Shown one piece after another: positions 46,101 to 53,291 of a stretch of 64,000 bases of DNA (its first letter is position 1; each line of letters begins with the position of its first letter). Below the pieces are notes generated by a model. It was not told the origin of the DNA, did no database searches, and saw only the letters and a list, made by a program, of their open reading frames with translations. The position numbers were made by a program, and so were the translations under genes. Origin of the DNA: CAWCUU01 sp963798855 (lineage in GTDB: Bacteria; Gemmatimonadota; Gemmatimonadetes; Longimicrobiales; RSA9); assembly GCA_963798855.1 (NCBI GenBank), contig CAWCUU010000003.1:248001-312000 (forward strand). The letters are read 5' to 3'.

Positions 46101-46649
46101 CTGCAGCCGGTACGCCAGCTCCCCCGTCGCCGGACCCGTCAGCAGATGGAGCCCCGCGCTCCGCTCCACGACGTCCCCCCACGTCAGCTCCGGCAGCCCC
46201 CGCCCCGGCCGCCCCCGCCCTTCCACGATGGCGCGGGGACCCCCACCCACAGTTCCCTCTCCCTCTCCCTCTCCCTCTGCCCTCCTAGCCCTAGCCCTAG
46301 CCCTCGCCCTAGCCCTGCTCCAGCCAGCTCCATCCTCTTCCCCCCACGCCCCCCACGGCCCCAGCCGCGACAGCGTCACCAGAGCGGCCAGGTTGCGAAA
46401 GCCCTCCGCGTCGCGCACCAGCAGCGCGAGTGGATGGCCGTCCACCAGCAGCTCCGCTCCGACCACCGGGCGCACCCCCGCCCGCTCCGCCTCCAGCGCG
46501 AAGCGGATCACGCCTCCAAGGTCGGCGTGGTCCGTCAGCCCCAGCGCCGGATAACCCAGCTCGGCGGCGCGGGCGACGAGGGCTTCCGGAGAAGCCGAGC
46601 CATCGCCGAACGAGAAAGCGGAGCGGGTGCGCAGCTCGATGAATTCCAT
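43188..46649 (-). CDS. dnaE2: Error-prone DNA polymerase DnaE2
   Basis: 1153 residues. N-terminal PHP domain (MEFIELRTRSAFSFGDGSAS, LTDHADLGG), polymerase core with the catalytic aspartates in EAPDIDVDFEMDRREE, VTQMYHAPSA and GRGSAANSAVAYC, then a helix-hairpin-helix and an OB domain at the end (GTEFLLLEDEHGFINVV). DnaE2 copies past lesions with ImuA and ImuB. Two low-complexity insertions are in frame: RARARARARARR plus EGEGEGEG (from hexanucleotide repeats) in the PHP region and an APAPAPA stretch near the C-terminal third. ATG 46649 opens the PHP domain; the frame is open further up. SOS-like operator upstream. Confidence 0.95.
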   Translation of the reverse strand: MEFIELRTRSAFSFGDGSASPEALVARAAELGYPALGLTDHADLGGVIRFALEAERAGVRPVVGAELLVDGHPLALLVRDAEGFRNLAALVTLSRLGPWGAWGEEDGAGWSRARARARARARRAEGEGEGEGTVGGGPRAIVEGRGRPGRGLPELTWGDVVERSAGLHLLTGPATGELAYRLQTGRVDKADQWLGRAREVFGERLSVEVQLHHVSGRESSLAESLIERAVTHGVPWLATNDPRYLGGSGRLVHDLLTSLRAGVDIDTAACWGVLHPNGEWRLKSPAEMARLWKGREEGLERAVEVAFRSSFDLRWLQPPLPDFPSPAGDDALLRELVYAGARRRWGDLDARQISQLEHELRVIAKLGFAGFFLVMWDAVRFAKEQGILCQGRGSAANSAVAYCLEITAVDPVRHGLLFERFLSEVRTDGRTEAPDIDVDFEMDRREEVLDYVYERYGRDHAAITCVTQMYHAPSALQDVMRALGYPAEQAFALSKRLRRWHPSEGAAELEAGLAGRFGLDVASPRGRTLLAALRALDDVPRMRSTHPGGFVLSREPLGEWMPIERTTMGRTILQFDKDDLDAAGVPKFDFLGLGGLTLVHNAFDAIERFTGERLELYTLPVDDPRTYEMISAGDTVGTFQIESRAQISSILHTKPERIYDLVVQVALIRPGPIQARFVHPYTLRRRGLEPVTFAHPKLEPILRRTQGIPIFQEQAMAISMAIGGFSAAEADELRRAMGHRRKLPKLHAALERLRAGMLAHGVSGDVAEKIVEDLHSFANYGFPESHAWSFALIAYATAYLKANYPAAFYLGILNAWPMGFYPPATLVHAARRDGVTVLPPCLRDGEWECTLEVVGASAGAGGSAGGLHRQQRRASPDLTPSAESGPAARANPLAPAPAPAPAQTHPHAPALTPALNWRTNPALRIGWRYVHGLGEETGERLRQAHERGPFESVEDVVRRGGLSRQESLHLARAGAFEAFEPGRRHAAWEALRAAADTLPLAPAASHLPFDPKELEGAERIFLDYLATGICVDGHPVQHLRARLADAGIVSSREMHEWRAGAPIVIAGLVVVRQHPESANGTEFLLLEDEHGFINVVVPKRLVERYREVVHYSTFLVVEGRLERDDGVVNVVGRRFRDLPVRHAEAVHNSRDFK
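46255..46320 (-). repeat. In-frame hexanucleotide repeats inside dnaE2
   Basis: Four copies of CCCTCT (46255-46278) are followed by six units of CTAGCC with one change (46285-46320). Because the unit is six bases, gain or loss of copies changes the protein by two residues without a frameshift. They encode alternating Glu-Gly and Arg-Ala in the PHP-domain region. Confidence 0.95.
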
Positions 46650-46679
46650 GGGCTCGAGGACGTCGCAGAAGGCATGCCC

Positions 46680-46694
46680 GAACAGAAGCCGAAA
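46680..46694 (-). promoter_or_regulatory. SOS-like operator upstream of dnaE2 (proximal)
   Basis: On the minus strand: TTTC, seven bases, GTTC, then GG, 31 bases before the dnaE2 ATG. The 16-17 bases TTTCGGCTTCTGTTCGG differ from the imuA copy at only two positions. GTTC-N7-GTTC is the LexA operator of alphaproteobacteria; the first half here is TTTC. Confidence 0.6.
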
Positions 46695-46707
46695 ATGGAA
46701 GGGCTTG

Positions 46708-46731
46708 AAAAAAGGCGGCCCCGAGCCGCCT
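46708..46731 (-). terminator. Rho-independent terminator between the lipoprotein gene and dnaE2
   Basis: On the minus strand: AGGCGGC, loop TCGGG, GCCGCCT, then six T. It is the clearest intrinsic terminator in the window and ends transcripts from the lipoprotein gene at 46913-47338. It lies between the two dnaE2 operator copies, within a frame that is open into dnaE2. Confidence 0.8.
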
Positions 46732-46780
46732 GGCATCCCGTCCTTCCATGACCCATTCGAATATGACATGGGCCCGACCC

Positions 46781-46795
46781 GAACACAACCCGAAG
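46781..46795 (-). promoter_or_regulatory. Second SOS-like operator upstream of dnaE2 (distal)
   Basis: On the minus strand: CTTC, seven bases, GTTC, GG; same spacing as the proximal copy with one base different in the first half. A weak promoter overlaps: TTGTGT, 17 bases, CATATT. A transcript from here would cross the terminator at 46708-46731 before reaching dnaE2. Confidence 0.4.
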
Positions 46796-46912
46796 CTCGG
46801 CGGGCCCCTCGCACCGGCGTGTGCGGCTGTGTTCGCGGCAAGTGTTGGAAATCCGCGTACCGGCCGGATCCGAAGTTCGGCTCAGGTGCCGGCCTCCCGC
46901 GCTGGGCTCACC

Positions 46913-47338
46913 TCAGCGCGCGAGCACCCCCAGCTCGATCTGACCGTAGGCCTTCAGCAGACTGTCGAGCCGCTCCGGCGGCATCCCTGAGGGGAAGCGG
47001 GCCAGCCGGATTAGACGGGCACGTGCCGAGTCGCCGGGAGGCCGACCGTCGTGCACCAGGGGCCGCGACGCGTTGCGGGGAAACGTCGCCGACTCAATAC
47101 CGCGAAAAGGGGTGAGCGTGATGCGCCGCTCGTAGACAATGAAGAGAGCGGAGTCGCCGACGGCCAGGAGCTCGGCCGGGTCGAGCGGGCCACTCTCGAC
47201 GAGCACGACCTGGCCGAGGGCGCCGAACCGTTGGCCATCCGCGGCCACCGTCTTGTCTCGGGTGGCGCAGCCCGCGAGTGACGCGGCGAGCGCCGCGGCG
47301 GCGAGCAGCAGCGTGAGGGAGCGGATGGACGAGTACAT
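46913..47338 (-). CDS. Small lipoprotein of unknown function
   Basis: 141 residues. Lipobox SLAGC after a 20-residue Ala/Leu signal. The mature part is beta-rich (FGALGQVVLVESGPLDPAEL) with a helical end (PPERLDSLLKAYGQIE). No family recognised. ATG 47338; it sits between the NlpC/P60 gene and dnaE2 and ends in an intrinsic terminator. Confidence 0.65.
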   Translation of the reverse strand: MYSSIRSLTLLLAAAALAASLAGCATRDKTVAADGQRFGALGQVVLVESGPLDPAELLAVGDSALFIVYERRITLTPFRGIESATFPRNASRPLVHDGRPPGDSARARLIRLARFPSGMPPERLDSLLKAYGQIELGVLAR

Positions 47339-47399
47339 ACCGGAAAAGATATCGCGTTCGGAGTTCGGCTGCGCTCGAGGCCGGACCCGACGTGACGAC

Positions 47400-48575
47400 C
47401 TAGTGGCCGGGTCCGGTGCCGGCGTCGTCGGCGGAGAGTAGTCGCACCGGCAACGTGGGCGGGACGATCGCGCGTCGTACGTCCACGAGGTGGTCGACGT
47501 ACCAGCGACCGCGCGCCCCCGCGAGCTCGTCGAAGCGGACACCGCCGCCGCTCTCCGAGGCGTGGATGATGCGAGTGCCGCCGGCCGAGATGGCGACGTG
47601 ATCGACGTGCCTGCCGTCGGCGGCGAAGAAGAGCAGATCGCCGGCTTCGGCGTCGCGGAAGCTCCCTCCGATGGAGTATCCGGCCTCGGCCTGGTCGGCC
47701 GACGTGCGCGGCAGCCGGATCCCCTGCTGGCCGAAGACGTACTGCACGAGGCCCGAACAGTCGAAGCCTTGGCCGGGCTGCTCGCCGCCCCAGACGTAAG
47801 GCGTTCCGATGTTCTCGGCGGCGGCGTCGATGATGCGGTCGGCCATCATCTGCCGGGCGGCGGTCTCGTCCGCCTTCTCGGCACGGCGGGGCGCGACCGC
47901 CACGGGACGCCCCACGCGCCGACCGTAGGAGCCGGAGCGGGCGCCGCCGAAGCGGACAGAGAGTCCGGCGCGATACTCCCAGCCATCATTGAAGCCGGGA
48001 TGGCCGGGTCCGAGATCCTCGACGGTGATACGCCGGCGCAGCTGCGATTGCACCGCGAGCCAGCGGGCGAGGGGAAAATCGAGGCCGCCGCCGTAGCTGA
48101 ATGTCGGAGCCCAGGAGCCCTTGCCATCCGCGTCGGCGCCGCCGTTCGCGCCCACGCCGACGAAGAGCGTCGGCTCGACCGATCCCGTGAGGCTGCGGAG
48201 CGCGGGCGCCAGAACCACCGGGCTCAACACGACATTGACGTCCGCGGTCCACGGTGTCGGCGCGCTGACGGTGCTGCCATCGGCCGCGGTGATGGGGCCG
48301 TCGGCATGGCCGAGACCGACCCAGCCGCGCATGGTGTGCCAGCCGATTCCGAGGCTGGGCCTGACGGCGAGCGCCCCCGATTGCACGCCGACGGCGAGAC
48401 CGGAAACGACGGGGTTGCCGTAGAGGGCGCCGTCGCTCGCCACGTATGGCGTGACGGAGTAGCGCGCCTGGCCGGAGACGCCGGTCGGGACGAGCGCCAG
48501 CGCGCTCGCGAGCGATGTCGCCCCGAGCAGAAACAATCGCCGGGAGCGGAGCCCCGGATCGCTGCAACGCCTCAT
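47400..48575 (-). CDS. Exported NlpC/P60 peptidase with N-terminal beta-barrel-like domain
   Basis: 391 residues. Signal peptide (about 1-36, ending VSGQA). Residues 40-215 are beta-rich and look like a small outer-membrane barrel (alternating residues, GLGHADGPITAADGS, GGGLDFPLARWLAV). The C-terminal 150 residues are an NlpC/P60 cell-wall peptidase: DCSGLVQYVFG (catalytic Cys) and HVDHVAI (catalytic His). It would cut peptidoglycan stem peptides. Lies between imuB and the lipoprotein. Confidence 0.85.
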   Translation of the reverse strand: MRRCSDPGLRSRRLFLLGATSLASALALVPTGVSGQARYSVTPYVASDGALYGNPVVSGLAVGVQSGALAVRPSLGIGWHTMRGWVGLGHADGPITAADGSTVSAPTPWTADVNVVLSPVVLAPALRSLTGSVEPTLFVGVGANGGADADGKGSWAPTFSYGGGLDFPLARWLAVQSQLRRRITVEDLGPGHPGFNDGWEYRAGLSVRFGGARSGSYGRRVGRPVAVAPRRAEKADETAARQMMADRIIDAAAENIGTPYVWGGEQPGQGFDCSGLVQYVFGQQGIRLPRTSADQAEAGYSIGGSFRDAEAGDLLFFAADGRHVDHVAISAGGTRIIHASESGGGVRFDELAGARGRWYVDHLVDVRRAIVPPTLPVRLLSADDAGTGPGH

Positions 48576-48621
48576 CCACTCACCTCCGCTTCGGCCGGGG
48601 ACCGCCCCGGCAGACCGGCTC

Positions 48622-48649
48622 CACTGGCCGGGGCTGAGCCCCGTCAGTG
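48622..48649 (-). terminator. Possible hairpin after imuB
   Basis: An outer stem CACTG/CAGTG and inner stem GGGGC/GCCCC with a TGA loop lie in the 218-base gap between imuB and the NlpC/P60 gene. No U-run; low certainty. Confidence 0.25.
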
Positions 48650-48793
48650 ATCGTCACGGGCAGGAAACTTCAACATAGGATGCCGGCTTCGACGACGGAA
48701 GGCATTTACCGGCGGGCGGATACGGTGCTGTAGGCGCTCTCGGCCGCGTAGTCGGCTGGGAAATCGCGGTTCGATCGGCGCGGCGGCGAAAGG

Positions 48794-50098
48794 TCAGTCC
48801 CACCAGCCGTGCAGGAACCAGCGATCGAGTCGCGCGTCGCGATATAGCCAGACGAGCACGCCCTCCTCCGTCACGCACCGGTAGTACTCGCGCGCGTATG
48901 GCTCCTCCCAGTGGCCACCCGAGATGCGGTCCGGCCCGGCCGCCCGCACGAGCGCCACGCTCCGCGCTCCGATGCGATAGCCACACGGCACCTCTCGTCC
49001 TCTCTCCCGCGATGTACGCACCCCGACCGGCTGCGGTTCCGGCAGCAGCTGCAACGTCAGCATCAGCCCCGCGGGCGCGGACGTGATGCGCGCGGAGGAG
49101 GCGGTCACGAGCGTCGAGGGATCCCGGGCCCTCCAGCGAGTGCGGCGCTCCGGCAGCGGGTGACGGCTCGGCTCCGGCTCCAACGCCACCGCTCCCTGCG
49201 CCTCGAGCAGGCGCGCCACGGCCGCCTCCACCGCTCCCGCCGTGGCGAAGCCGCGGTCGAAAAGATCTCCCTGCTCCACCGCCGCCGGCTCCACCACCTC
49301 CGCCTCCACCACCACCCCCGCCACGGCATCCGCGACCGTGAGCCGTTCCAGCGCGCCCCGCACCAGTCGCAGCCAACGATCCCGGCTCGCGGTCGGTCGC
49401 GCCGCCCGGAACGTCCGACGCCACGCACCCCCGTTCGCCAGCTCCAGCCTCAGGGTCAAACGTCGAGCATGCTCCCCCCGGCTATGCAGCGCGTCGCACA
49501 GCGGCCCCAGCAGCGCATTGACCGCGAACAGCAGCCGGGCCGGATCCGTCACCACGTAGTCCACGAAATCGATGCATCCGTTCGGCCGCTCCCGCTCCAC
49601 CACACCGAAAAGCCGCCGCCCGTCCTCCGCCCGCGCCAGCTCCCGCAACCGCACGCCCTCCGCCCCGAACCGCACCTCCACCGGCTCGCGATCCAGCACT
49701 GCCAATGCCCCGCAACGCTCGATCCCCACCCCCTCCAGCATCACACGCAGCCGCTCGTCCGGCCCGAGCACTTCCAGCGGCAACTCCGCCAGGAACGTCG
49801 CCTCCGCTCCCGACTCCACCACCACCGGAGCCGCCTCTTCCCCACGCTCCGAACACCACGCCGCCGCCCGCGCCACCACCGGCACCATCGCTACCCCGAT
49901 CCCGGCCACTGCCCCGGCGGCCGCCTCCTGCAGCTCCGCGGCGTACTCCCGCGCCGGAAGTCCGCCGAGATCCGCCCACACCACCCCTGCCTCCCGCTCC
50001 ACCGCCAGCCGCGGCACGCGCGACGCCACCACCGTCACCAGCGCCTCCTCCGCCCCCGGCTCCACCGGCCACTCGCCGATACGCAGACACGCGATCAC
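48794..50098 (-). CDS. imuB: ImuB, Y-family polymerase-like mutasome subunit
   Basis: 434 residues. Y-family fold without the acidic catalytic triad: the N terminus VIACLRIGEWPVEPGAEEAL lacks the DxD-type motif of active Y-polymerases. The C-terminal half has the ImuB hallmark VVERERPNGCIDFVDYV, the little-finger-like region RLTLRLELANGG and a beta-clamp motif QGDLF near residue 310. ImuB links DnaE2 to the clamp and ImuA. GTG 50098 overlaps the imuA stop (GTGA). Confidence 0.92.
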   Translation of the reverse strand: MIACLRIGEWPVEPGAEEALVTVVASRVPRLAVEREAGVVWADLGGLPAREYAAELQEAAAGAVAGIGVAMVPVVARAAAWCSERGEEAAPVVVESGAEATFLAELPLEVLGPDERLRVMLEGVGIERCGALAVLDREPVEVRFGAEGVRLRELARAEDGRRLFGVVERERPNGCIDFVDYVVTDPARLLFAVNALLGPLCDALHSRGEHARRLTLRLELANGGAWRRTFRAARPTASRDRWLRLVRGALERLTVADAVAGVVVEAEVVEPAAVEQGDLFDRGFATAGAVEAAVARLLEAQGAVALEPEPSRHPLPERRTRWRARDPSTLVTASSARITSAPAGLMLTLQLLPEPQPVGVRTSRERGREVPCGYRIGARSVALVRAAGPDRISGGHWEEPYAREYYRCVTEEGVLVWLYRDARLDRWFLHGWWD

Positions 50099-51000
50099 GG
50101 CCCGCCTTCCTTCAGCGAGACCGCTCTCGAGCTCCTCGCCGCCGCCCATCCCGTCGCCGGTACGCTGCCCGTCCGCGCCCCCGCCCTCCTCCTCTGCTCC
50201 CGCTCCGGGACACCGCGCCGATCCACCATCGCGGCGTCCAGTGCCAGCCGCGATTCCGGGCCCGCGACCGGCACCCGGATCACCGTCTCTCCGCTCCATC
50301 CCGGGGTCGTCGCTCGCACCCCGATAACGACCGCATCGACCTCCGCGGGCTCGCCGAATGGGCCGTTTCGCCAATAATAGTCCCTGATATGGACGACTGT
50401 GGTGATCCGCAGCCCCGCCACCGGGCTACGCGCCGCCACCACCACCAGCCCGCCCCCTCCCTCCCGCGCCACTCGGGACAGCCGCACCAGCGTCGCATCC
50501 GAGCCGCCCGCCGTCGCGGCGCCGAGACCGTGCCCGGCGCCCGCACCCCCGGAGTCTGCTCGCGCCGGGCCGGCTCCCCCGAAGCGAGGTCCGACGCCGA
50601 GAGCCGCGCCGGGCTCGGCCGCGAGCACGACGAGCGCGAAGCCACTCGAGCGGAGCAGCTCCTCCGCGCACTCGAGCGCCCCCAACATTCCCTGCGGTCG
50701 CAGCAGCGCCACCCCCTCCGAGCCGAAGTCTCCACAGGCGACCCCTGCCGCATCGATCCAGGCGGCGCGCTCGCTCCGCTCCACGGCCGCCCGACATGCG
50801 GCACGAAGCACTGCGGTCGCCCCGCCACCCGGACGCCAGAGCGTCAGTCGTCCCCGCGGCAGCCCTCCCCCCGGCAGCAGGGCATCCAGCTCCGGAATAC
50901 CGGTCGCCAGCGGCTCCGCGGCCCCGTCCGTGTGGAGTGGCGTGGCTCCAGGGAATTGCCGCTGGAGGAGCTCTCTGAGGGCGAGGACGGAAGAGGCCAT
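50095..51000 (-). CDS. imuA: ImuA, RecA-like mutasome protein
   Basis: 301 residues from ATG 51000. RecA/SulA-like fold: ATGIPELDALLPGGGLPRGR, LWRPGGGATAVL in place of Walker A, then GFALVVLAA and VVAARSPVAG. ImuA binds ImuB and is needed for DNA-damage mutagenesis. The C-terminal region is Arg-rich. A 15-base SOS-like direct repeat lies 45 bases upstream. Confidence 0.88.
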   Translation of the reverse strand: MASSVLALRELLQRQFPGATPLHTDGAAEPLATGIPELDALLPGGGLPRGRLTLWRPGGGATAVLRAACRAAVERSERAAWIDAAGVACGDFGSEGVALLRPQGMLGALECAEELLRSSGFALVVLAAEPGAALGVGPRFGGAGPARADSGGAGAGHGLGAATAGGSDATLVRLSRVAREGGGGLVVVAARSPVAGLRITTVVHIRDYYWRNGPFGEPAEVDAVVIGVRATTPGWSGETVIRVPVAGPESRLALDAAMVDRRGVPEREQRRRAGARTGSVPATGWAAARSSRAVSLKEGGP

Positions 51001-51044
51001 TGAGGACGCGATCCATCGACATGGGTGCTCGGAGAAGCTATACC

Positions 51045-51059
51045 GAACAAAGGCCGAAA
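51045..51059 (-). promoter_or_regulatory. SOS-like operator upstream of imuA
   Basis: On the minus strand: TTTC, seven bases, GTTC, GG, followed at once by TATAGC, a plausible -10. A TTGCTT 15 bases before it may act as -35, so the operator would overlap the promoter spacer, as expected for LexA repression. Matches the dnaE2 proximal box at 15 of 17 positions. Confidence 0.6.
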
Positions 51060-51063
51060 GCAA

Positions 51064-51236
51064 GGCAGGCGCTGAAGGCGAGGCGCTGAAGGCGAGGCGC
51101 TGAAGGCAGGCGCTGAAGACGAGGCGCTGAAGGCAGGCGCGAACGAGGGCCGCCTTTGGTTAGGTCTGCCTTTCGCGCCTTCAGTCAGTGCCTTCGGTCA
51201 GCGCCTTCCGTCAGCGCCTTCAGTCAGCGCCTGCCG
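51064..51236. repeat. Opposed arrays of the 13-bp repeat, second locus
   Basis: Left array (51064-51146): CAGGCGCTGAAGG and CGAGGCGCTGAAGG units. Right array (51168-51236): GCGCCTTCAGTCA, GCGCCTTCCGTCA and GCGCCTGCC units in the opposite sense. The 328-base gap between divergent imuA and the L,D-transpeptidase gene is mostly repeat; beyond it and the SOS box no gene is seen. Confidence 0.88.
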
Positions 51237-51328
51237 TGGATCCGTCGGTGCCTATCGGCGTAAGAAGGTAAGCCCGCCACGGCGCGGGAGATGAGGGCCC
51301 TCCATAAGGTTCGAAAGACGGAGTCGCA

Positions 51329-52186
51329 TTGCATCAGACGATACAGAGACGTGGATTCGCCGCGGCGCTGACGACGGCAGCGGCGCTGCTGGCGGGGTGT
51401 GTCCATTTCCATTACCGAGCGGATCCGGACGCCCCATCACGGGCAGCGGCGGCGGACGACTCGCGAGCGGGCGGAAAGCCTTCAGAAGCGACGTCTCGGG
51501 GCGACGAGATAGGTCCTTCCAGCCCGGTCTACGCGCCACCCGATTCGGCGGAGGGTCGTGCGACCTGGCGGAAGGCGCTGGTGGCGGAGGGCGAGCGAAT
51601 CGTCGTGTCGGTCGATCATCGCTGGCTGTGGCTGATGGAGGGCGGAAAGGCGGTCTTCGGGGCTCCCGTGGCGGTCGGTCGGTCGCAGAGCTTCACGTAC
51701 GAGGGCCATACGTACGACTTCCGCACGCCTCGCTCGCGGAGGACGGTGCTGGCGAAGGAGGCGTCCCCGCTGTGGGTGCCTCCGGACTGGCACTATTTCG
51801 AGAAGGCCGTGGATGAGGACCTGGAGGTCGTGCGGCTTCGGAAGGAACAGAGCTACCGGCTGCAGGACAGCACGATCATCGAGGTACGCGGCGACGAGGT
51901 CGGGCGCGTCAACCACTTCGGCAACTTTTGGCCCTTCACGCCGGGCACGGAGATCATCTTCGAGGGCAAGATCTTCATCCCGCCGATCGGAACCGAGCAG
52001 CGCCAGATCCCCGACATTCTGGGCACGCACCGACTGGTCCTCGGCGACGGCTATCTGATCCACGGCACGAACGAGACCGACTCGATCGGCGAGCCGGTCA
52101 GTCACGGCTGCGTGCGCATGTACAACCGGGACATCGACCGGCTGTACGAACTGGTGAGCATCGGCACTCCTGTTTACATTTATTGA
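51329..52186 (+). CDS. L,D-transpeptidase (YkuD) lipoprotein
   Basis: 285 residues from TTG 51329, with GGAG seven bases upstream. Lipobox ALLAGC. The YkuD domain holds HGTNETDSIGEPVSHGCVRM, with the catalytic Cys in SHGCVRM and the partner His. It makes 3-3 crosslinks in peptidoglycan or anchors proteins to it. A long hairpin of the 13-bp repeat family lies directly after its stop. Confidence 0.92.
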   Translation: MHQTIQRRGFAAALTTAAALLAGCVHFHYRADPDAPSRAAAADDSRAGGKPSEATSRGDEIGPSSPVYAPPDSAEGRATWRKALVAEGERIVVSVDHRWLWLMEGGKAVFGAPVAVGRSQSFTYEGHTYDFRTPRSRRTVLAKEASPLWVPPDWHYFEKAVDEDLEVVRLRKEQSYRLQDSTIIEVRGDEVGRVNHFGNFWPFTPGTEIIFEGKIFIPPIGTEQRQIPDILGTHRLVLGDGYLIHGTNETDSIGEPVSHGCVRMYNRDIDRLYELVSIGTPVYIY

Positions 52187-52197
52187 GGCGACAGATG

Positions 52198-52326
52198 CAG
52201 GCGCTCACGGAAGGCGCGAAAAGCAGGCGTCGACCGAAGGCGCCTTTCGCGCCTGCCTTTCGCGCCTGCCTTTCGCGCCTGTTTCTCGCGCCTGTTTCTC
52301 GCGCCTGTTTTTTCTCAGCGCCTGCT
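52198..52326. repeat. Opposed arrays of the 13-bp repeat, third locus
   Basis: Left: CAGGCGCTCACGG, AAGGCGCGAAAAG, CAGGCGTCGACCG. Right: TTTCGCGCCTGCC twice and TCTCGCGCCTGTT variants ending in CTCAGCGCCTGCT. Lies between convergent genes and runs into the last codons of the NGG-repeat gene. Confidence 0.92.
52212..52313 (+). terminator. Long repeat hairpin followed by a T-run after the L,D-transpeptidase gene
   Basis: An 18-bp stem with one mismatch (52212-52229 pairing with 52250-52267) and a 20-base loop, with TTTTTT at 52308-52313. Could terminate the L,D-transpeptidase transcript and shield the convergent gene. Confidence 0.5.
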
Positions 52327-53112
52327 TATCTTCACCCCGCCGTTCGTGGTGATGACGCGGATGGGTGCACCGCCGTCGCCGAGATCGACGGAGAGCCTGC
52401 GGCCGATGCGCCCCTGCACCGTCACCGGGAAGTCGAGGGTCATTCCGCCATTGACGGTTCCGGTCTCGAGGTGAGCGGAGTAGCGCTCGGGCACGGAGAC
52501 GCGGATGCCGCCGTTGGTGGTCTCGACGTCGACACCTCGTCCTTGCCAGCGATCCCCGCTCAGCTCGAGGTGCACGCCGCCGTTGCGGGTCGTCCCCTTC
52601 ACGTCGCCCGCGACGTCGGTCAGGCTCACGCCGCCATTGATCGCGTCGAAACGGAGCGTTCCGTTCACCCCCTCAATGCCGACGCCGCCGTTGTGCGTGT
52701 GCAGGGACAGGTCGGTGTTCCGCGGCACGAAGAGATGATAGCTCACCGCCCATGACTCCTCGTCTTCGTCCCGGGCGCCTTCGGCGTGGATGGTCCCGTC
52801 GGTGATCACGCGGACCCCTCGCGCGAGGTCCCGAGCCCGGTCCTCGCTCCTCGCCCACGCCTGAACCCGCGCCTCGATGCGGATCTGACTCCCGTCCCAC
52901 GCCTCCACCTTCACGCCGCCGTTGGTCAACCCGTTCACCTCGACCGAGCCGCGCGCCGGAATGGTCAGCTCGCGGATCTCGCAGAAGTGCGGTCGATCGC
53001 CTCCCCAGTCCTCATCGCACGGCCGCGTCGTCTGCCCCGCCGCAGCGCCGGCGAACAGCGCGAGCAGTGCCGCTCCGGTGACGACGCTCCAGCACATCAC
53101 TCCGGGTCTCAT
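52315..53112 (-). CDS. Exported NGG-repeat beta-solenoid-like protein (DUF4097 type)
   Basis: 265 residues. Signal peptide (cleavage near residue 26, AAAGQ). The mature part has seven NGG[VIM] repeats (TNGGVKVE, HNGGVGIE, INGGVSLT, RNGGVHLE, TNGGIRVS, VNGGMTLD, TNGGVKIS) about 15-25 residues apart, consistent with a DUF4097-like beta-helix. Role unknown, possibly an adhesin or surface protein. Its last codons AGC AGG CGC TGA lie inside a 13-bp repeat unit. Confidence 0.85.
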   Translation of the reverse strand: MRPGVMCWSVVTGAALLALFAGAAAGQTTRPCDEDWGGDRPHFCEIRELTIPARGSVEVNGLTNGGVKVEAWDGSQIRIEARVQAWARSEDRARDLARGVRVITDGTIHAEGARDEDEESWAVSYHLFVPRNTDLSLHTHNGGVGIEGVNGTLRFDAINGGVSLTDVAGDVKGTTRNGGVHLELSGDRWQGRGVDVETTNGGIRVSVPERYSAHLETGTVNGGMTLDFPVTVQGRIGRRLSVDLGDGGAPIRVITTNGGVKISRR

Positions 53113-53291
53113 CGGGCTTCCTCGTCCGCGGTGCGTCTCGATCGACTCGCTCGGTCCTGCACCCCATTGGACACCGCGACGAGCGCTAGGGTTGGAAGCG
53201 GATCGCGGCGGCTGGCCCTGCCCTTGCCGCGCGAACGCGAGTGCGCCACTGATGCGCCGTCTCGGTCCAACGATCCCGGAGGTTCACCGAC

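Noticed and set aside
46255..46320. Telomere-like or CRISPR-like array
   Set aside because: Six-base units without spacers, in frame inside dnaE2; a microsatellite, not CRISPR.
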